From Mantis religiosa (lineage: Eukaryota > Arthropoda > Insecta > Mantodea > Mantidae), in NCBI GenBank assembly GCA_030765055.1, contig CM060947.1, forward strand, positions 221,871,795 through 221,935,794: 64,000 nt of DNA, written 5' to 3'. Shown here piece by piece: positions 33,131 to 46,250 of the stretch (its first letter is position 1; the number at the start of each line of letters is the position of its first letter). The notes under the pieces are model-generated. The model saw only the letters and a program-made list of their open reading frames with translations, was not told the origin of the DNA and searched no databases. Both the position numbers and the translations under genes were made by a program.

Positions 33131-35408
33131 TTCTTTTACATGTCTTATTGTTCATTACATTATTCTTTATTTTTTATTTTATATATTTGATTCTTCATTA
33201 ATGGAAAGAATTTAATATTTTTACCAATATATATTTATTATTTAGTTAAAGTCAGGGATTTTGTCGTTTATTTAGTGTAGTGAGAATTTCCATTCATTGT
33301 GCGAAAAGGAGGGATTCTAGGGGCAACGGAAGATTGGGTAGTTTCTTGGATGCCTCAAAACAATACATAATTTATATTTCACTTCGATTGCCAGTGTAAG
33401 GGAGCTCAAATCGGATGATGTAAGGCTCCATGGAACCACCAAGGCCAGAAGTGATTAGATTCCAGAGTTCCTTTCGCAGGACATCAAACCATTTATGTTT
33501 AGTGATACCCAGCGTCAGAGACAGCTTCTCCAAAAGCTTTTATTTTTTGAACTCAATAAGTCGCTCCCAAAAGTGTATTTTTGTTTAAACCTTCTTGTAG
33601 AATACTTCTAGTTATTATATATGATAGAGAAAATAATAAGCTTTCCTGTGAGGTATATTTTGAATAGTTAAGAACAGATAACAACAGCACATAAATTCGT
33701 GTTATTACATGGAAACTTACTTTTTTACCTTTTATTTTGTTAGGTAATCAACAATAATATACCAATTTTACTGCAAGTATCAGAAAATCGTTGGCTGCTA
33801 GCGTTTCCTTCTTTCAGAGCTCCTTACTTCCACGTTTATAAAAAATGAATTAATGGAGTGTAATTATTAAGCCCATATTTGTTGTCAAGCTTCAACCCCT
33901 GTCAAAAACCTGACATGTCAGATCGTATTACACGGTGTAGCCCTTAGATATTAAGTATCTTAATAATAGCTGTTGAACTTACTCATAAACTGTAATTAAG
34001 ACGTATAGCTGCATATTAATAATAAAGGTATATTTCTTGATGCATGCAACAACTTGAGCCGCCTTGAAAACAGTGCGCAGTCGTTGGTTTGTAATCGCTA
34101 GGTAATGCGCAAGCGCAATACCATTATGTAGTAATGGCCAGGAAACATGCCAACAGTTTAGGCAATGCAGAGTGTTGGAAAATGATAGGGAAAACTTCCT
34201 TTTCCGATAAAGGGATGTAAAGACCACGTTAGACTTAAGCTTTATCTTGACCTGGACAAAATTTCACTGCTCCTAGGTCTGAGTTTATCTCGTTAATTAA
34301 ATCTCTTTACCTAGTTTTTTGCTAACCTTTAGCTGGGTCGCTGTTCGTTCCAATATTAAGTCAAAATATAGCCATAAACATTTTACAGTATATTGTAACA
34401 TATATTTCATGAATAATGCTGAAAAACAGCTTGAGGTGTAAATTATAAATGTTCACTACTTTTTTCCATGTTTATTTTATTTTTACAAATAATATTACAT
34501 TTTTCATACAAAACAAATTCACATTACATACAAAAATTCACTTATGAAGTCTTTCAGAATTGCGAAACAATTAACAACTACATAACAACAGATACCATTA
34601 GCACTGTACAAAAATTAAAAAGATACACTCTGTCCTAAACATTAGCTCCAAAATATCTGCAGTTTCAACTGCATCAGAAATAATAGTGAATGTTACACTA
34701 CACAAGAGCTGTACAACCTACATGGTAGTTATCCATCATACATTTTATAAAGCAGTGTTATGGTTCTTTAATATTTATTATTCAGATTAACTAACAACTT
34801 GGCACTGACTAAAAACTTTAACAAAACATTTAAATTTCAACCTAACTCAGATAATCTATCATTTCAGTCTAAATGGTCTTAAATAAGGTTTATGTACCTT
34901 TTACTTGCAGCAAGAGTTCATGAAAACCACTGCAACCATTTAAAAATGAAGATTAATAAAAACAGTTTATAATCTTCATTTCATTCCGTATTTTACACTA
35001 ATTTATTTTAACACACTTGAATAAATTTAAAATATAAGCCTTTAAAATAAAAAATGACTCGGTTACTTGCCATGTGATCCAAATAAATGAGTGATGATGA
35101 GGATTGCATCGGAAATAAATGCTATGAGGCACATATAAAAATAAATTTTCTTATAAAACAGAACATGGATTTTTTCTCTGTATCTATGATAAGTTTAATT
35201 CAAACAAAATTTTCGATCCCAAGATTATCGGTAAAATTCCTCCACCAAAGCATTGCTTACACAAAAGAAAAGGATGGAGCTTAAATAAACTTTGTGGATT
35301 TGTTTCAAAACACACATTATGTTTGAATAAAAACTTTTTATGAAATCATACATATCTTAGGTATTTTTATTAGATGGAATGTATCAATGTTTCTTTCAGA
35401 ACACTTGA
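33131..35408. other. Unannotated AT-rich region
   Basis: No coding signal. 34440-35360 is extremely AT-rich and has an AATAAA on the minus strand near 34475; a 3' UTR of a minus-strand gene is possible but unsupported. Confidence 0.35.
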
Positions 35409-35640
35409 GTTGCTTAGTGATTTCGTTCGCAGTTTTTGACCATGATTCGATCCTGGGCTCTGGGTTGACGATCCAAGTTGGCGTTCACCGGTAAAAGCTG
35501 GATGTAAGTGGTCCCATTTTACCACCATACCTGCCATGTAAAATAACGAACTGCCCCATCTGATTACCTCTCCTCAAAAATGCGTTCATACATCGCTTGA
35601 TGGAATACGGTTGTCCCCAAAGGTCATGAACCTTAAGAAG
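35409..35640 (+). mobile_element. SINE fragment related to family gamma
   Basis: The head gttgcttagtgatttcgttcg, then atgattcgatcctgggctctg, parallels the gamma copy at 23541-23902 (gtggtttcgttcgcggctc, then gagttcgattcccggctctgg). The body shows no close match. Borders approximate. Confidence 0.5.
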
Positions 35641-35758
35641 AGTTCTTCAGACGACGATATTTTTGTCAGGTTTTGAAGATCTAGCACGACAAAACATTTT
35701 TCTGAGATGTCATAAAAGGAGTGTGAAATTTCAAAATGATAAATATAAATAATCACCT

Positions 35759-35895
35759 TTGATTTTTCATGAGTAGGCAGGTGGAGTGATGGTCGCTGAA
35801 GATGACCCTAAAAGAGGGTCGAAAGCGTTCCAGGGCTCAAGAAAAGCAGAACTTAAGTGAGTAATATTCAATATTGCCTACTCATGAAAAATCAA
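35759..35895. repeat. Perfect 21-bp inverted repeat with 95-nt loop
   Basis: The arm at 35759-35779 (starting ttgatttttcatgagtag) is the exact reverse complement of 35875-35895. The loop contains a hammerhead-like hairpin. A small foldback or MITE-like element is possible; no target duplication was found. Confidence 0.9.
35796..35830 (+). ncRNA. Degenerate hammerhead-like motif
   Basis: CTGAAGA (35796-35802) fits the CTGANGA core. Next come an unpaired T, a 6-bp stem (gaccct 35804-35809 with agggtc 35815-35820) and GAAA (35821-35824). The same extra T occurs in the motif at 14665. Helix I is weak, and an extra G follows GAAA, so activity is doubtful. Confidence 0.4.
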
Positions 35896-38800
35896 AACTA
35901 TGTCTCACGTTTAACATTTGTGATATTTAGAATAAATAATCTCTGTTTAAAGCGAGTTTCAGCCTCCTATATTCCACTTGTAGCTCCAACAAATGCGAGT
36001 ATGACTATTTCCGCAAACGTATATTAAACTGAATTTAAGTACAAAGTTTTGCAAGCATAGTTTGCTATAGCTACATACAAATTAAAGAAAAATTTCAAAA
36101 AAAAAAAAAATAGTTTCTGATTTTAAGGACCTCAAGTCCTGTAATTCTTGTAAGAACTGCAACGCTCTCCACTGTAGGTAATCGATAGAGGAGAAAGTCA
36201 AAGATAATGTAGGGAGGATTGTTCACCCTGTGAAGAGGACGCGTATTCACCAGTTCTTTACCTTGAACAGATTAGAGAAGTAAGTTTTAGTGCAGCATTT
36301 TGTTATACCATCAAAAGTTACCCTCTTCAGGTAATTCCCAACCCCCGTAGTTACCCTGACAGGGCTATAAAATAACGCACGTATAAAAAAGAACTTAGGG
36401 CTGGCATGGGGGTGAAATATATTGGTTGCGTGACAGTGAAGGGGGCGTGCACCATGGACAGCTGCCTGCGACAGTGTACTCAGTCACCCCCGTGCCACCC
36501 TTCACCTCAGGTGTTGTTCTTGGCTCGTAACATCCCCATTGTTGCTTGTTGTATTCATATCGCATTCTCCTGGGATCTAATAATATTAACTTGCTACAGC
36601 GTGTTAATCGATTGTCATGTTACACATATCGGCATGCTAATAAATAGCTGCTGCAGCGTTATAGGACTTTGGAGATGGTTTCATATATTTACTATTTATT
36701 TAACACAGAATCCTATGTTCCAACTATACTCAAGCCTGGTATGCTAACCTAGTTCCCGCCTGGAAGTTTACTTGAACTAAACCGAGGGTTTAACAGCAGG
36801 CACCGTTTATAAATATGATACTAATCTTCTTCATTCTACGCAATAAAGTAGTTAATAGACCCTGGAACAACAAGTTAATGTACTAAATAACCGTCATTCA
36901 TAATAAAAATTAAGAGTTTCAAATTCACGTAATAGGTGTAACTTAAAATGGTAACGTCTGCCCAAAAAGCCTCGTGGAAATTTTTTTGCAGTTTTCCTCG
37001 AATACTGGTTTGGATTATTTAATCAGGAAATGTTCTTTCATCCTTAATATTTTTGCTTTCTTTGGTGTGATCAGGTATTCTCAATATGTTATACTTCAAA
37101 GTTTAATTTACCTTCAAGAGCTACTTACCCGAGGTGATTACTGTTGTCTTTGTCGACGTACATTCCGGCAAACCCGCAGACCATAGTTAAATTAATTGGG
37201 GTCTAATTGGAGTTTAATTGGAGCTATGAGTTCTGTCATCTTCAGGTGAATGGTTGTAGAAAATGGATTTTGGTGGTTGTTGCTGCTGTTTACTCAGTCG
37301 TATTAATAATACTTGGTTTGTTGTAGACTTACTTGGTTTAATTCTTGAATCTCTGTTTATCGACTTGGATCGGTGACCACCTTTCAGACTTCGAAATCTT
37401 CACTTCTCTTCTTAATGCACATGAACTCGTTCTTCCAGTCGTAGTATAAACTTGTAAGTAAGGTTTTTCTTACATCAACATTCAGTTCGAACCTTATTCT
37501 AACACCCTCTCTAACTCTATCACGTGACTAAACTAGCTCACCCTTCTCAAATGTTACATTATTATTAGTTTGTCATTTTATTCGGAATTTTTGCATTCGT
37601 TTTCAAAACTCATATTACTCACTGACGTTCAGCCCACCCTGAGTTGGGGAACGCCCACCCTGAGCTGTTTGTAACGGTATGCATCGTGACCAAATCAGCG
37701 AAGTAAATCTCTTTACCGTTCATGCTGAACTGTATTTTGAATGTCCTTTGTACCAAAACATTGCTAGCTGAAAGAATACAATTGTCTTCAGACATTGAAC
37801 TTTTACTAACACAAAGAAGGTAACGGGCCCTTCTTTCCTGTCTCTCCGACGTGTACAGATCTTTACAAGAATAGTTTCTCTTTCTTGCCTGGATGCTAGT
37901 ATATGTTATATTAAATTATATTCTTCCCTTCTTATTCTTTAAGTCAACTGCTATTTTAATCATTCTAATTTCATATTATTATAACGAGATTGTTATATTA
38001 GATTAGAAAATCATTTCTATTAATTTATCTTTCCTTTTTAATTATTTGACTTCCATTAATTCACCGCCTTCTAATCGCTGCCTGATACTGCTGTTATAAC
38101 ATCCTGCAAAGAGAAGGGTAATCCAGAAGAAAAAGAGGTGCGACTATAACTTCGTGTGTTTAATTAAATATTAATGACACTTGCATCTTCTTTTCGTCTG
38201 TAAGACAACCATAAGTAATTTTTCGACTATGATTTTTGGAGCTTAGGAAAGTGTCCGTATTCTACTGTAGCTTTTAATTCATTTTAGGTTCAATTGCAGC
38301 CAAGTTACGTCAAATACAGTACTCAGCCTGCCTTTTGGAGTGAGGGATTGAAAAAGCCTTATGAATACATTTTGTAAATTTGAAAATCTTCAACTCCATA
38401 ACCGTGTTTTCTCTAAGACTTTGTGCTTCTGGATTTACGCTCATGTCTGAACGAGTCACTAGGGGAAAAGACGATCCTTAAGGGATTATGATCGGGGCAA
38501 GCTCAACCCATGTCCATATGTAACTGGGGAGCCATAAATATATCTGATACACCAATACCTCTCACTACAGCATATCATTGATTAAAGATTTAGAACCAGT
38601 ATTATAATAATGTGACAGATAATCAAAAGAAAATATATACACCATAATTAAATAGAACATGGTTTAATCTGTTCTATTTTTCTCTATATAGATGTTTACC
38701 TCCGGTGTCTGTGAAAAACATTTTGCATCCATATTACTTCTGCTTCTTGATAATTGAGGTAAACTTTGTTTAAGAATTTACGCATATAATTGTAGCTATA

Positions 38801-39160
38801 GATGAAGTTATTCCTAAAATAACATTTCCATTCACTGTGGTACAAAATAGGGATATACCCAATTAATTCTGGATACTGAGCTTTTGAGTTCAATGCAATG
38901 CCTTCTGTGTCTAGTAAATAAATTACATAAAAGATAAAATCAACAAAGATATATACAAATATAACAATTTGTTGCTTGAAACTTCACGTATGAGAAATGA
39001 TGATTTTCCTTTAAATTGTCCGGGATTCTCAAAATAAAACATCAGTTAAATAGAGAATACGAAGAGAGGGTAGGGCAATAAAAATTAAAACTACAGTATT
39101 AAAATTTATTGAATTTCTCTAAAAGAGATAATATTTTTATTAATAAAAATATTGTATTTA
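35896..39160. other. Unannotated region
   Basis: About 3.3 kb. It holds an A-run near 36099-36112 and a short duplicated cgcccaccctgag-type motif at 37630-37665. A frame at 36406-36747 starts with a cysteine-rich stretch (GCVTVKGACTMDSCLRQC) that ends before a possible splice donor (cctcaggtgttg). No family was recognised and I do not call it a gene. Confidence 0.4.
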
Positions 39161-39161
39161 T

Positions 39162-39453
39162 CAGTTTGTTTCAATTGTAATAAAGTTTATATTGGAAAGA
39201 AAAAACATAATTTAGAAACCAGAAATAAAAAACATCTTCCTAACATTAAGTATAAAGAGACCGATAAATCGGTCGTGGAAGATCATTTTAGGTCGTTTAA
39301 CCATGAAATAATCCATAAGTTACATTATTAAAACAATTAAATGGTCCGATAGATTTAATGGTTTGGGAAAACATATTTATTTTAAGAAACAAACATTGCA
39401 TAACGACTTTTGAAATATCGGCAGTCGATTCTGTTTTTAAATTTGTTTAATTT
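39162..39453 (+). pseudogene. Penelope-like endonuclease remnant
   Basis: Plus-strand reading gives CFNCNKVYIGKKKHNLETRN, then KKHLPNIKYKE, then SVVEDHFRSFNHEI: a C..C...YIG start, R..KH and S.V..H.....H, the order seen in GIY-YIG endonucleases of Penelope-like elements. After a TAA and a frame change it continues MVWENIFILRNKH and FEISAVDSVFKF, resembling the usual end of such proteins. It is a different lineage from the copy at 14163. Stops and frameshifts make it a fossil. Confidence 0.6.
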
Positions 39454-39538
39454 TCAGATTTTGGTAGTACAAACAAAGACATATTAACATCTAGCGTTCG
39501 CAACGATGACAACAGCTTTGTTGCCGGCTGAGGTGTGT

Positions 39539-39782
39539 TTTTCCTTGTTCTTTTTTACGTCGTCTAACGTTAAGTCATATCGGACGGTGAATGAAATGGG
39601 TGAAATGATGCTCAAATGAGTCCGGGATCCATGGAGGTTGGAGCTACCCGACATTCTTCTTAAAGGATAAGGGAAAACCCCGGGTAAACCTTATCCAAGT
39701 AACTCACCCTGACCGAGATTCGAACTCGGGACCTCTTGAGCGTGAGGCAGACACGCTACCATCTACTCTACCGAGGCGGGCT
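39539..39782 (-). mobile_element. SINE family alpha, copy 5
   Basis: A full-length minus copy between cggctgaggtgtgt (39525-39538) and cggctgagtatgtgt (39783-39797), a slightly diverged target duplication. Both pol III boxes are present (gtagatggtagcgtg, gagttcgaatctcgg). Confidence 0.92.
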
Positions 39783-40083
39783 CGGCTGAGTATGTGTATA
39801 AGTACACATGAAATCGCGGCCCGGGACAATTTATAAGAAAATCATCATTTCTTATAAGATAAGTGAAGTTTTATGTTAAAAATGGTTATATTTGTTCATA
39901 TTTGTGTGCTTCACTGTTAATAGCGTCATATTTTACGTATTAACAAAGGTAATTAAATGAAATTTTGAAATTAATATTTATCAATAAAATGAACTTTTCT
40001 AAAAAAGCCTACAACTTAAACGGCTGCACCGTTAAATTCAATGGATATTATTGCAATAATACTAGAAATTTAATCGTGGTAAT

Positions 40084-40830
40084 TTATTTTGCAATACTGG
40101 GTGGGGAAGAACAATGGAACAATGTTTTAACTTTGTTGTAATAGCTTGGTGAGGTGATATTTTTTAGAAAATCTGTAAGATATGAACATGTTTTTATATT
40201 ACTATGATTGTGAAATGTGCGAGACCTTTCGGTGACAAAATGGCTTCCATTTACTGCCAAACAATGCCAATGTGTGTATTTGAAATTAGCTAATGTTTTA
40301 GGCAACACTGTTCTTGTCCAATTCTTCGCTTTAACTTTTCAATATCTTTGGGTGGGTCCTTGCAAACCCTCCACCTAAATATCTCTGCAAGAAAAGGTCT
40401 AAGAGTTTCAGGTCAGGTGATCTTGGTGGCCATTCAATACTTCCTCTTCTGCCTATCCGTCTTCCTTGGAATTCATGATTTAGGTAATTCACCTCCTGCC
40501 TTTCATAATGTGCCACCCGGAAGATAAATGTGAGTTTTCTTCCACTGATAATAAAACGTCAAGAATTTTATCACCATCTGTAATTTGTTTTGGCCTTTCA
40601 GACTTTGCCTTACTTTTAACGATTCCACTTAACGTTAATGCTTCATTGGACCATTTTCAGTATATTTCTTAATGCAAAATTCGGAATCCTTTCTTCTGGG
40701 TAGATTTCATCAGGACAAAAAGCCCCTTCTTGGGTCCTCCTCCTGTCACCGTATCTGATCATCACTGCTATTTCAATTCGTTGTCCTTCGGTAATTTGTT
40801 CCATGAGTAATTAATTACTTTCAGGAAGAT
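40084..40830 (-). pseudogene. Tc/mariner-superfamily transposase, internally deleted
   Basis: On the minus strand the N terminus reads MEQITEGQRIEIAVMIRYGD, then RRRTQE, a helix-turn-helix start found in a transposase family common in insects. A degraded middle follows (an EENSHLSSG-like piece). Then the text jumps to HYERQEVNYLNHEFQGRRIG and RRGSIEWPPRSPDLKLLDLF, the usual region around the last catalytic residue of that family. A C-terminal stretch ending GSKWKPFCHRK follows. The first and second catalytic Asp regions are gone, so most of the catalytic core is deleted. No terminal repeats were identified, so the limits are approximate. Confidence 0.7.
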
Positions 40831-40980
40831 TTTCAAATGCAATGAGCAATGTTGTTCTTATTAGCTTAGCTTTTGTCTGGATTTGTTCTTTGTACGTCCT
40901 GCGATTTGAGAACCGGAGGAGTGTAGAAAAATGAAATGCTGAAGCAAGTCAAGTGAATAGACGATTATAAATTCACTTTC

Positions 40981-41480
40981 GGGATATTTTTGGGATACGA
41001 CCATCTTGGCAAAATGCAACAGTTACTGGGAGCGGAGATTTAGTAGGCTTTGGATATTTCATCCGTGAGCAGCACGCTTAATCGTGGTGCTGGATATCAG
41101 TTCAGCTCCTCCTGAAAACCGGCATTGAAAGTTGAAATACGTCAACCTAAGGAGCACAGATCTATACAGCTTGATCAACAAGTTAGGTAGTTACGTTTCT
41201 TTGACCCAATTACTTTTCTATACTCATGCCGTTTCCTCACCTGGCATTTAATTTACTGAAAACCGTCTTTTGTTCAGTAATGTAAATATTGATAGTGTTT
41301 TGTCTTTGTTTATATTTGTGTTATATCCAGTGATATTTGTGGTTATAACATTTAATGGGAGAGTAGCAACTTCCGCAAAGTCGATTCTGAATTGTCTTTT
41401 AACCTGGCTTGCTTCCCGAGAAGTACTTGAACATATTCCTCACCAGGATATCTTCAGGTCTTATTTTATGAAATGTCATT
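40981..41480 (+). mobile_element. Penelope-like element, 3' fragment, second copy
   Basis: Matches 14295-14700 in the same orientation. The coding end survives as GYDHLGKMQQ and SSTLNRGAGYQFSSS-type pieces in shifted frames. The 3' region keeps cctggcatttaatttac and tgatagtgttttgtctttgt. The hammerhead region is decayed: at 41351-41388 stem II is recognisable (gggagagtagcaacttccgcaaag), but the CTGATGA core is deleted. Confidence 0.75.
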
Positions 41481-41704
41481 TAACAAACAATCACATCCTT
41501 TATTTGTAATCATAGTAATGAGGGCATGTTCATATCTTACAGCTTTTCTAAGTAATATCACTTTTTATAAAGTAACATCAGGGTTAGAGGCATTGTTTCA
41601 TAATTTTTGCTCGCCCAGTATTTAAAATGTATTCATTATTGATGGTTCCATTTTTCCAGAGTGAGATTTTTATTAAGCGTTCGCATTAAAGTAACTACTC
41701 ACAA

Positions 41705-41943
41705 TTTTTTTTTAATTTACGTCCTCCAACGTTAAGTCATATCTTACGATGAATGAAATTGGTGAAATGATGCTTAAATGAGTCCGGGGTCCATGGAGCT
41801 TATAGTTACTAGACATTCGTCTTTAAGGATAAGGGAAAACCACAATGAAAACCTTATCCAGGTAACTCACCCTGACAGAGATTCAATCTCGGGACCTCTT
41901 GAACTTGAGGCAGATACGCTACCATCTACGCTACCGAGGCGGG
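41705..41943 (-). mobile_element. SINE family alpha, copy 6
   Basis: A full-length minus copy with target duplication taactactcacaa (41692-41704) and taattactcacca (41944-41956). Pol III boxes are present, with gagattcaatctcgg as a mutated B box on the plus reading. Confidence 0.92.
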
Positions 41944-41956
41944 TAATTACTCACCA

Positions 41957-44900
41957 TACACGGAAGTTAAGTTACTGAAAATCGTGAGGTGGTTTTTGGG
42001 TAATAATTCTAGGAATAATTTTGAATTGCCAAATGTTTTAAAAAATCTGTAACATCGGTTCACAGTTTTACCATAAAGAGAAAGAGTGAAACCTACCCTT
42101 CAGATCGAAACGAATTTCGACTGTTTAAATGGCAGTTCTAGAGTGCAAAACACTGGGGCGCTTGGGAATTTAGAATGCATGGGGGACTCAGTCGGTCCAG
42201 ATTTCCCCAGCCTGCAGCTTCCATTCTTTAGGCTTTCCTGAAGCCGCGAAGCACGTTGACGGGAGTAAATGAACCGTAAAAGAAGTGGACTGCGAGTAAA
42301 TTCAATTGTTGCTCCGTTTAGAAGCCTGACGAAGCTAACAAGCCGTGTATATGTACGACCACGCTGGCTCACTCAGTGTCCGTATTAATTTCGTTCCCCT
42401 GTAAAGTATACTGCCTTTTGTTTCCCTATTATGATACTAATGGAAACCAGACTACTAAAATGATGACTGTATCATAAAGGATATGACGTCACCGTTGAGT
42501 TTAAGAGCGCCGGTCACTTTTCACGGACGCACAAGCTATTATCTTCCAGTGGTTGAATAATTAATGAAGGCAATCTAAGCCCGGAAATATGGGGATGCAT
42601 CTTGGGCATTCAAAGTACCCTTATTAATATCACAGACATCTGAAACCCTTGGTAGCACTAACAACCAATTAGTGCTGTTAATACATCGACATATGAGCCT
42701 AAGCATTAACTAAGCTGTGATTAATTTGGCTCTAAGTTAAACAGCTCTAAAATTGAATACCCTTTTTATAATTCAATGTCTTTTAATAAATAGGAAAGAT
42801 CCATGTAAACGAAAATTTGTCCAACATTTTTTCAATATATCATAACATTGAGTTAATAAATTTAATGAAGATAATAAAAATGTTCGAATATTTTCCCTAC
42901 GTTAAGTTCCACTTTCTTTATTATGTACGCCATTTATTGGCGATAATGTTATTTTTGTAGGTTCTTAACTTCCTTGGTACTGCCTCTTGATGAACAGTGG
43001 AGTTACGAGGAGATAAGAATGGGAAGATTTAGCTAGTGTTGAGAGTGGTGAAGGATCTTAAATGCGCCATAATTTTAGGGTGAATGCATGGCGAGGGTCT
43101 TCTTTAGGAATTATTCATTTTTTCCTGCTTGTATTTAATGTTGAAAATGTCTTGACAGTACGAGATTTCTCGGAGCAGCACCATTTTATACTAAACTACG
43201 TTTACGTGGGATATGTGCTATTAAGAGATTGTAATAATATGTGATTCATTTTATATTTAAATAGTGGCCAGATATAGCAAGTGTGTGCCTATCATTTATT
43301 TTTTGTGCTTATTTGTGTATTTATTTCTGTGAACTGAGAGTACCGAGGTCATAATTACTTTTACATCAAGTTCACCATTATCAGGATACTGTTTCTTTGT
43401 TTCTCTTTATAATCGTGTTAGTTTTGAGCTGTATTACTACTACTACTGTTAGATTTCCTTGCTAATTACCTATTGAACGTCTTATGAAATTAAATAGGCA
43501 GAATTTGTGCACGAATATAAATATGGTATTGTTGTATAAGTAACGTGCCAGTTTTATACTTGAGCAATTATTTTCAAAGAACGTTACCTTGGTTACTCCG
43601 AAAAAAAATGTATATACAACTTAAATTAGTCTGGCAAGTTGCATAATTTAAGTTCCAAATTCACTACAAATATTTCTGAAGTTGTATTTTAGACTCCAAC
43701 AGTTAGCCATTACGGACATTTTACATTGGAGACGTTTTACATTTATAATGGTAGCATTGATGTCGTATAGCTCTCTGAGACTAATTTTGAATTTCATATG
43801 TAACAATTCTGCAATTCGAATTCATATTTTATTAATTATAATTAATTATTTGCTACTTAAATGCTTATAAATTCATAAAATTAACTTATAATATTTTCTT
43901 TATGCCTTTTAAAGTTTTTAAGACAGATTTTTAACTTCATTATTAACGATTTTAGAGTTTCCATTTTCCTTGTATATTACTGCGTTAGTAAAATAATCAT
44001 GAAGCTAGCTTTGCCTTTTATAGGCTTACCACTTTACTATTGTTGAATGTAGCTTTACATTCTAATTCTAATAACTTTTCCAAGCTGAATGAAATTAGAT
44101 ACCGAATTATCAAATGAAAAAGATATTTCTGAGCTGTTCAAAGTTAGTTCCTTGTTTGATCCGGGAAAATACTGTCCGGGACTTTTCTACTACAAAGTCT
44201 GCATAAACTGAATAGCCTGAGAAAGTGATTGGGGTTGTTTCAATCTATGTGTACTTTAGACATTTGCATGGTAAAAGTTTGGAACCTGCAGTAAGGGTCA
44301 TTGCTCTGTAGCACTTCCAGATATTGTCTGACCTGAAAACTTTTCTTTAGTTTCCGCGTTTCCATCCATTGTGTATAGCAGTAGAGACAGAAGGTTTTGC
44401 TGTCCAAGAAAGTATTTTACAGATACGTTAAGAACTTAGAAATCAAGAATATCACCCAATGTTAAACTACTCCTTACATATTATTTTTTAAAGTTTTGAT
44501 TTGATCTACAGTGTTATAACGATTTTGGGTTTTAGAAAATTCCAGAACAAATGGAACGAATTTGTTTCATTTTCTGAGCAGTCTGTGAAATCTCTAAAGT
44601 CTTCTTCTTTCTAGATCAAAATGTATGTGAAATACACTTTTTGTGGAGTTTCATTTTTTTAGATATATATTTTGAATTTACCAAAGGTATTTGGCAATTT
44701 CTTAAACGGGAGGAGCTATTTATTTCTAATTTATCTCCTCTTCTGGACAAGCAAATAGTACAGAATTTCAAAACCATGACACAGGCTCTGAGAAAATTGA
44801 CTATCGCTTAAGGTTACTGTATTATCGTATTGCCATTCCACTTGGAAGGAAATATGCAATAGAAATGTTATTGAAATCGTTTTATATCTATTAAGATGGA

Positions 44901-45516
44901 GCAGATAAGGGAATAAGTAAAAGAACAGTTGTGCAAGAGCGGGTAGAAAAATATATGCGAATGCAATACTTAGTTTTCTTATTGTTTAATTTTTAATGTG
45001 AACTAATTATTTGAGCTGTTGACGTTCTTGATAATGGAAGCACGTTTTATACACAGAACAAAATATTTACCCCGTGGAAAGTCCAAATTAGCTCCCTAAA
45101 GCTTAATCCGTCATGGAAATTTTTATCTGAGTTTAGCTGCATTACAAATACTTAAGCGCCTAAAATTCCGAGGTATAATTAGATGGTAACAGGGATGGAA
45201 ATGTCAATTGTTTTAATTGTTAAACATTCGCAAATGTTATTCTCTCTGTACTTCAGGTGACCAAATGCAGTTATGATTCCACTCAAATGTCAAAGCAAAG
45301 AGTAAAGGATCCACATTATCAGCAGGTTTAAATGACAAGCTCTGTTGCCATTTTGTGTTTCAATTAGCAAGGCAACAGCATTCCTGTCTCTCCAAATAAC
45401 CGATGAATGTTGAGTACTTGCGACTGTGGTACTTATTTTGTGGTGAATTAAAACCCTTCAAAACAATACCCAATTATAAAATGATGGTTATTTTGCAGTA
45501 AAAGCGTGTTGCGTTT
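41957..45516. other. Unannotated AT-rich region
   Basis: About 3.5 kb. 42100-42370 is slightly more GC-rich without a recognisable frame. No repeats identified. Confidence 0.5.
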
Positions 45517-45828
45517 AACAGTCATAAAGATTTTATATAATACTGCTTTTAGCCTTTTTGGAGCTACATTCTCTACGTTCACTTTTTTAACTTTTTGGGG
45601 TAACGACGAAATGAATTGATGAGTTCAATTTAATATATTTAGTAGAGTGGATTTTGTGTAAAATCTTCCTGGAATGGCTATTTTACGTTCTCTATGGTGT
45701 ACGTAGCACACAGTAAATAATAAATTTGGTATTTAAGTTCGTCTTTCAAGTATGAGACACGAAAATTTCCCAGAATCTATCCTTTAAAAGGAAAGCTTTT
45801 ATTTCTATATTTTCTTTAATATAATTAT
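45517..45828. repeat. Dispersed duplicated block, copy 1
   Basis: About 96% identical by eye, in the same orientation, to 53021-53328. It starts gtcataaagattttatataa and ends ttctttaatataatta. No terminal repeats or coding frame. Family unknown. Confidence 0.9.
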
Positions 45829-46250
45829 GAATTATTAATTAAAATATAATTTTATTGTATTCTTAACAAATTAAGTGAAAAAACATAAATTTGGAAAACA
45901 TATTAATCTAGAATTTCTTAAATACGCCTCAAGGAAATTACACGAAAGATTACTGTACCTAACAAGTGCTACGAAAGGAAAGAGATACCCCATGAATGGA
46001 AGATAGTTGAAGTGATGTAAATATTTAAGAAAGGAGAAAGAAAAAAGCCTTGTAAAATTACAGAGGGATCAGTTTGTTATGTGCTGCCTACAAAATATAT
46101 TACGAATAATAAGTGTGCGGTTAAATAAAATAACGAATACAATACTCCTACAAGAACAAACGCATTTAGAAGAGAAAAGAGGGACTATTATCAATGAAGC
46201 AAATTATAGGAAAAAAGAGAACTAAATTTAGAGACACACTTTACTATTTA

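Noticed and set aside
32417..33201. Long plus-strand open frames of up to 250 codons
   Set aside because: They are translations of (GT)n and (TTTATC)n repeats, composed almost only of Tyr, Ile, Leu, Ser, Cys and Val, and appear in several frames at once.
36406..36747. Cysteine-rich frame with a possible splice donor
   Set aside because: A single short candidate exon without a recognisable domain or acceptor partner.
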